64,000 bases of DNA from Palsa-504 sp963744575 (GTDB lineage Bacteria; Actinomycetota; Actinomycetes; Streptosporangiales; Streptosporangiaceae). The stretch is taken from the NCBI GenBank assembly GCA_963744575.1, contig CAVUUF010000010.1, positions 1-64,000 on the forward strand, in the 5' to 3' direction. The notes below the pieces were generated by a model that did not search any database, was not told the origin of the DNA, and saw nothing but the letters and a program-made list of their open reading frames with translations. Of the stretch, positions 61,642-64,000 are shown in pieces. Position 1 is the first letter of the stretch, and each line of letters begins with the position of its first letter. The position numbers were made by a program, and so were the translations under genes.

Positions 61642-62892
61642 TCAGGCCACCGGGCCGGTGACGGTGACCAGGCTGCCGTAGCTGAGGTAGGAGTAGGCCG
61701 TCTTGGCCGCGTCAAAGGGCAGCTCGACGCAGCCCAGGCTCTGGTAGGACCCGTAGCTGTACCGGTCGAACTGGTGCACCGCGTCGCCGCCGTTGAAGTA
61801 GTTCGCGTAGTACACCGGGTCGTCGTATTTCGAGCCGTCCGGGTTGGTCCCCTTCATGTAGCTGAAGTAGAACCTCAGGTAGACCGGGAAGGTGCCGTCC
61901 ACCGTGGGGGAGGCCGGGATGCCAGTGTTGACCAGGCTCTTGAGCACCACGTGGCCGTCGTGCCAGACGGTTATCGTCTCCGGGTAGTGCTGGCTGGTCA
62001 GCGCATAGGTGTAGCCGTTCGGGTTCTTCTGGCCCTTGGCCAGCGCGGTGAACAGGTCAGACCAGACGGTGCCGCCCGCGATGCCGTCCATGGTCAGGTG
62101 GCTTACCGACTCGAACGCCCGGATCGCGCCGATCTGCAGGAGGTTGTCGGCGCCGGCCTGCCACTGGTGGGTCAGGCTCCACGGGTAACCGCTCTGCCAG
62201 CCGAACGTCCCGGCCGGGGCGCGGTACGCGGCGGCGAGCTGCGCCTGGGTGCTGGCCGGGATGATCCCGGCGGCTGAGCCGGGCGTCCAGGTCAGCGGCA
62301 GGTAGCCGAGCTGGGCGAGCAGCTGCTGCAGCCGCGTGGTGCTGAACCAGCCGGTGGTGAAGCTCGGGCTCAGGTTGGAGCCGAGCGTTCCGCCGTTGCC
62401 CGCCAGGGCTCCGGCGGCCGACTGCACGCCAGCCAGCCCGCCGGGGATCATCACCGTGACCTTGGTGTCCTGGTAGTACCCCACGATGGGGGTGAAGACC
62501 GCGGCGTCGCCCTGGATCGCCCAGTGGCCCGCGATGGACGGTGACAACGTGGGCATCGGGGACTTAGCGGCGAGCGAAGCAGAGAACTGGACCCGGATGG
62601 GATTGGTGCCGTTGACTCCCTTGGCGCCCGCGGCCGGGGTCACCGAGACCAGTTGCAGCGGGGCGGCCGGCTGCAGCGGCTTGGCCGCGGCGGCGGGGGC
62701 GTCCGACGACACCAGGGAGGCGTGGCTGCCCGGCGAGGCGAACGCCACGATCACCACGCCGGCGCCGAGCACGAGCGCGGCGCTGCCGGCGGTGAGGGCC
62801 AGCCCGCGCCTCTTCAACCGTTTCGGGGCGCCGGAAGTCTCCTCACCCTCCCGCACGGCCTGCTGTCTGCGGAACCAACCGGATCCCGGCAC
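61642..62892 (-). CDS. L,D-transpeptidase (YkuD family) with Ig-like domain
   Basis: A 416-residue envelope enzyme making 3-3 peptidoglycan cross-links. The N-terminal membrane segment (LALTAGSAALVLGAGVVIVA) anchors it. An Ig-like domain (about 85-165) and a peptidoglycan-binding-like region (about 170-270) precede the YkuD domain. The catalytic residues lie in AVHQFDRYSYGSYQSLGCVE, where H and the nucleophile C of S-x-G-C are seen; the usual SHGC is SLGC here. GTG 62892 has GGGGAGGAG upstream. Confidence 0.9.
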   Translation of the reverse strand: MPGSGWFRRQQAVREGEETSGAPKRLKRRGLALTAGSAALVLGAGVVIVAFASPGSHASLVSSDAPAAAAKPLQPAAPLQLVSVTPAAGAKGVNGTNPIRVQFSASLAAKSPMPTLSPSIAGHWAIQGDAAVFTPIVGYYQDTKVTVMIPGGLAGVQSAAGALAGNGGTLGSNLSPSFTTGWFSTTRLQQLLAQLGYLPLTWTPGSAAGIIPASTQAQLAAAYRAPAGTFGWQSGYPWSLTHQWQAGADNLLQIGAIRAFESVSHLTMDGIAGGTVWSDLFTALAKGQKNPNGYTYALTSQHYPETITVWHDGHVVLKSLVNTGIPASPTVDGTFPVYLRFYFSYMKGTNPDGSKYDDPVYYANYFNGGDAVHQFDRYSYGSYQSLGCVELPFDAAKTAYSYLSYGSLVTVTGPVA

Positions 62893-63623
62893 GGCGCTGT
62901 CTCCTCCCCGTGACTGCACAAATGGGCGAAAGCAAAAGGCGGAACTCTCAAGGCAACCAAGATCGCAAACCGGCTCCTCCTACTGACAGACGCGCACCCG
63001 CGGGAACTGGTTGCCGGTCTGCGCCGGTCCACTGGGCCCGGACCCCGGGACGTTGCTGACAGTAATCGGATAAACACGCACCGACCGGGGGCCGGCCAGC
63101 ACGAAGATGAGCTTACCCACCCGGCGCGGCGGGTAAGCGGAGGTACCGGAGCCGGCGAGTCGGCGGGGGCCGGGCGGTCCGCCGGCCGTCCCGCGCCGGA
63201 TCCCGCGCGCAATTATGCCGAACGGGCCGGGTGATCCGCCCCGCGCCACCCCCATGCCGTTCAGGCGGACCGTTATCCCGGGCAATTCATTAACCACCGC
63301 AAAAGCCCGCCCCGCAGCCGTAACCTCCCGGCAATATTTGCTGGTCACGGTGAGAGCCGTAATAACTACCACCCGTCGGCATGACGGGCCGTCCGGCCGG
63401 ACGGCGGCACGCGCCGGACTATCACGAGGCGATCCCGCTCCGCTGATATAGACGGTCACCTGCGGCTTAAGAACCTGGCAATGAATTACCAAGGTTCCGG
63501 CGCGGCCGCGGCCAGGAAAAGGGACGAAACGCGAATCTGGAGAATTCCCTTAAAGCGCCGGCGGGGCGGGTCTACCGTGTTTCACCGGGAGCGGCACAGC
63601 GGACATCCATGGAGGTGGATTGA
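62893..63623. other. 731-bp divergent spacer
   Basis: Less GC-rich than its surroundings. An 8-bp perfect inverted repeat (GCTTACCC at 63111-63118, GGGTAAGC at 63131-63138) and one GCCGAACGGRCC motif copy (63217-63228) are visible. An open minus frame (63492-62980) lacks a good codon pattern and any family resemblance and is not called. Confidence 0.5.
63217..63228 (+). repeat. GCCGAACGGRCC-type motif copy
   Basis: GCCGAACGGGCC within the divergent spacer between the L,D-transpeptidase and the gene at the right edge. Confidence 0.55.
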
Positions 63624-64000
63624 ATGCTCAGCGGGCATCGGTCCGCATGGCGCCGCCGCAGTAGCAGAAGTCGCGCGGCGCGTATTGCGGTACCTATCGC
63701 CATCCCGATGGCGATGGGCCTGACGCTCGGGATCATCCTCGCGATCTCGGGCCACAACGTTTCGAAGATCCAGCAGGCCGCCGGGGCAGCCCCGGCCAGC
63801 CCGTCCGGAAGCCCATCAGGAAGCCCGTCCGGAGGCATGGCGCGGGGGCCGCCGTGTCGGCGGCGCCGGGTGCCGCGGCGGCCGCTGCCGCGGCGGCGGT
63901 GCCCCCGGCGCCGAGCAACGCCACCGGCCCGGCCGCTTTCCGGCCGCTCGGCGACCTGGCCACCGTCCCGGTCGACGGCGCGGGCAACGCGATCAGCCTG
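63624..64000 (+). CDS. membrane-anchored or secreted protein, partial, apparently frameshifted
   Basis: ATG 63624 follows GGAGGTGGATTGA. A basic N-terminus (WRRRSSRSRAARIA) and a membrane segment (VPIAIPMAMGLTLGIILAIS) are followed by a Ser/Pro/Gly repeat (ASPSGSPSGSPSGG). The opening frame then loses sense near 63842, while another frame continues as AVSAAPGAAAAAAAAAVPPA, then FRPLGDLATVPVDGAGNAIS to the window end. One indel in the GC-rich run near 63840 would join them. No known domain is visible yet. Confidence 0.55.
   Translation, partial: MLSGHRSAWRRRSSRSRAARIAVPIAIPMAMGLTLGIILAISGHNVSKIQQAAGAAPASPSGSPSGSPSGGMARGPPCRRRRVPRRPLPRRRCPRRRATPPARPLSGRSATWPPSRSTARATRSA

Noticed and set aside
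62980..63492. 170-codon minus-strand frame upstream of the L,D-transpeptidase
   Set aside because: Mixed third-position usage, no ribosome site and no family; the last 45 residues look slightly protein-like but not enough to call.

Overview
The window is 64 kb of high-GC DNA whose genes look actinobacterial: a large actinobacterial FtsH, GTG/TTG starts with GGAGG-type ribosome sites, many RsbU/STAS regulators, LysM and YkuD cell-wall enzymes, F420-type LLM oxidoreductases, a GT87 mannosyltransferase and a Lgt with a long Ala/Ser/Gln tail. A soil actinomycete in the Streptosporangiales/Frankia neighbourhood is a reasonable guess; the sequence alone does not fix the genus.

Left part (1-9.1 kb) is a graveyard of mobile DNA. 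Remnants of a Gfo/Idh sugar oxidoreductase and of ribulokinase lie at the edge. A PPOX-type flavoprotein gene is split by a group II intron whose reverse transcriptase has itself lost its first RT motifs. A RepSA-type plasmid initiator remnant and a tRNA-like 3' end suggest an old integrative element. An ISAzo13-like element with 19-bp terminal inverted repeats sits exactly at the stop codon of a ClpX-zinc-finger gene, and its transposase is interrupted by an apparently intact IS110-family element. The IS110 leader has paired 6-nt matches to its own insertion site and a 7-nt match to its own end, arranged as expected of a bridge RNA.

9-22 kb carries an epoxide-hydrolase-like enzyme, a LURP-one protein, an FHA protein and a stress-regulation block: a PAS-PP2C-HATPase-STAS fusion, CsbD, a small membrane peptide, a STAS protein, a collapsed kinase/receiver/phosphatase relic and a PAS-GAF-PP2C phosphatase. 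Three sigma-B-like GGGTAR promoters can be seen there. An unassigned trio follows: esterase, ATP-grasp ligase and glutamate-cysteine-ligase-like enzyme. Two inverted copies of an unusual intergenic array, four CATCGNTG boxes in an 11-19/20-11 spacing, bracket 12.0-20.5 kb.

22-45 kb is housekeeping and accessory metabolism (arginase-like, PPK2, amidohydrolase, LLM oxidoreductase, MtnA, LysM lytic protein, MaoC, SixA, DUF427, acetyl-CoA synthetase, STAS, alcohol dehydrogenase, FtsH, Lgt, SDR/TetR pair, YbaK), interspersed with truncated genes. 45.4-51.3 kb is a coxMSLDE operon for a form I aerobic CO dehydrogenase with the AYSCSFR active-site loop. It is followed by a Tat-exported molybdopterin oxidoreductase coupled to a repeat-rich membrane protein. 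53.8-63 kb is an envelope block: GT87 mannosyltransferase, methyltransferase, two-component system, epimerase, GT2 and DUF2064 enzymes, cold-shock protein and L,D-transpeptidase.

Two themes recur. First, about twenty genes survive only as real but internally deleted or truncated fragments. Second, a 12-13 bp motif, GCCGAACGGRCC, occurs in at least seven intergenic places.
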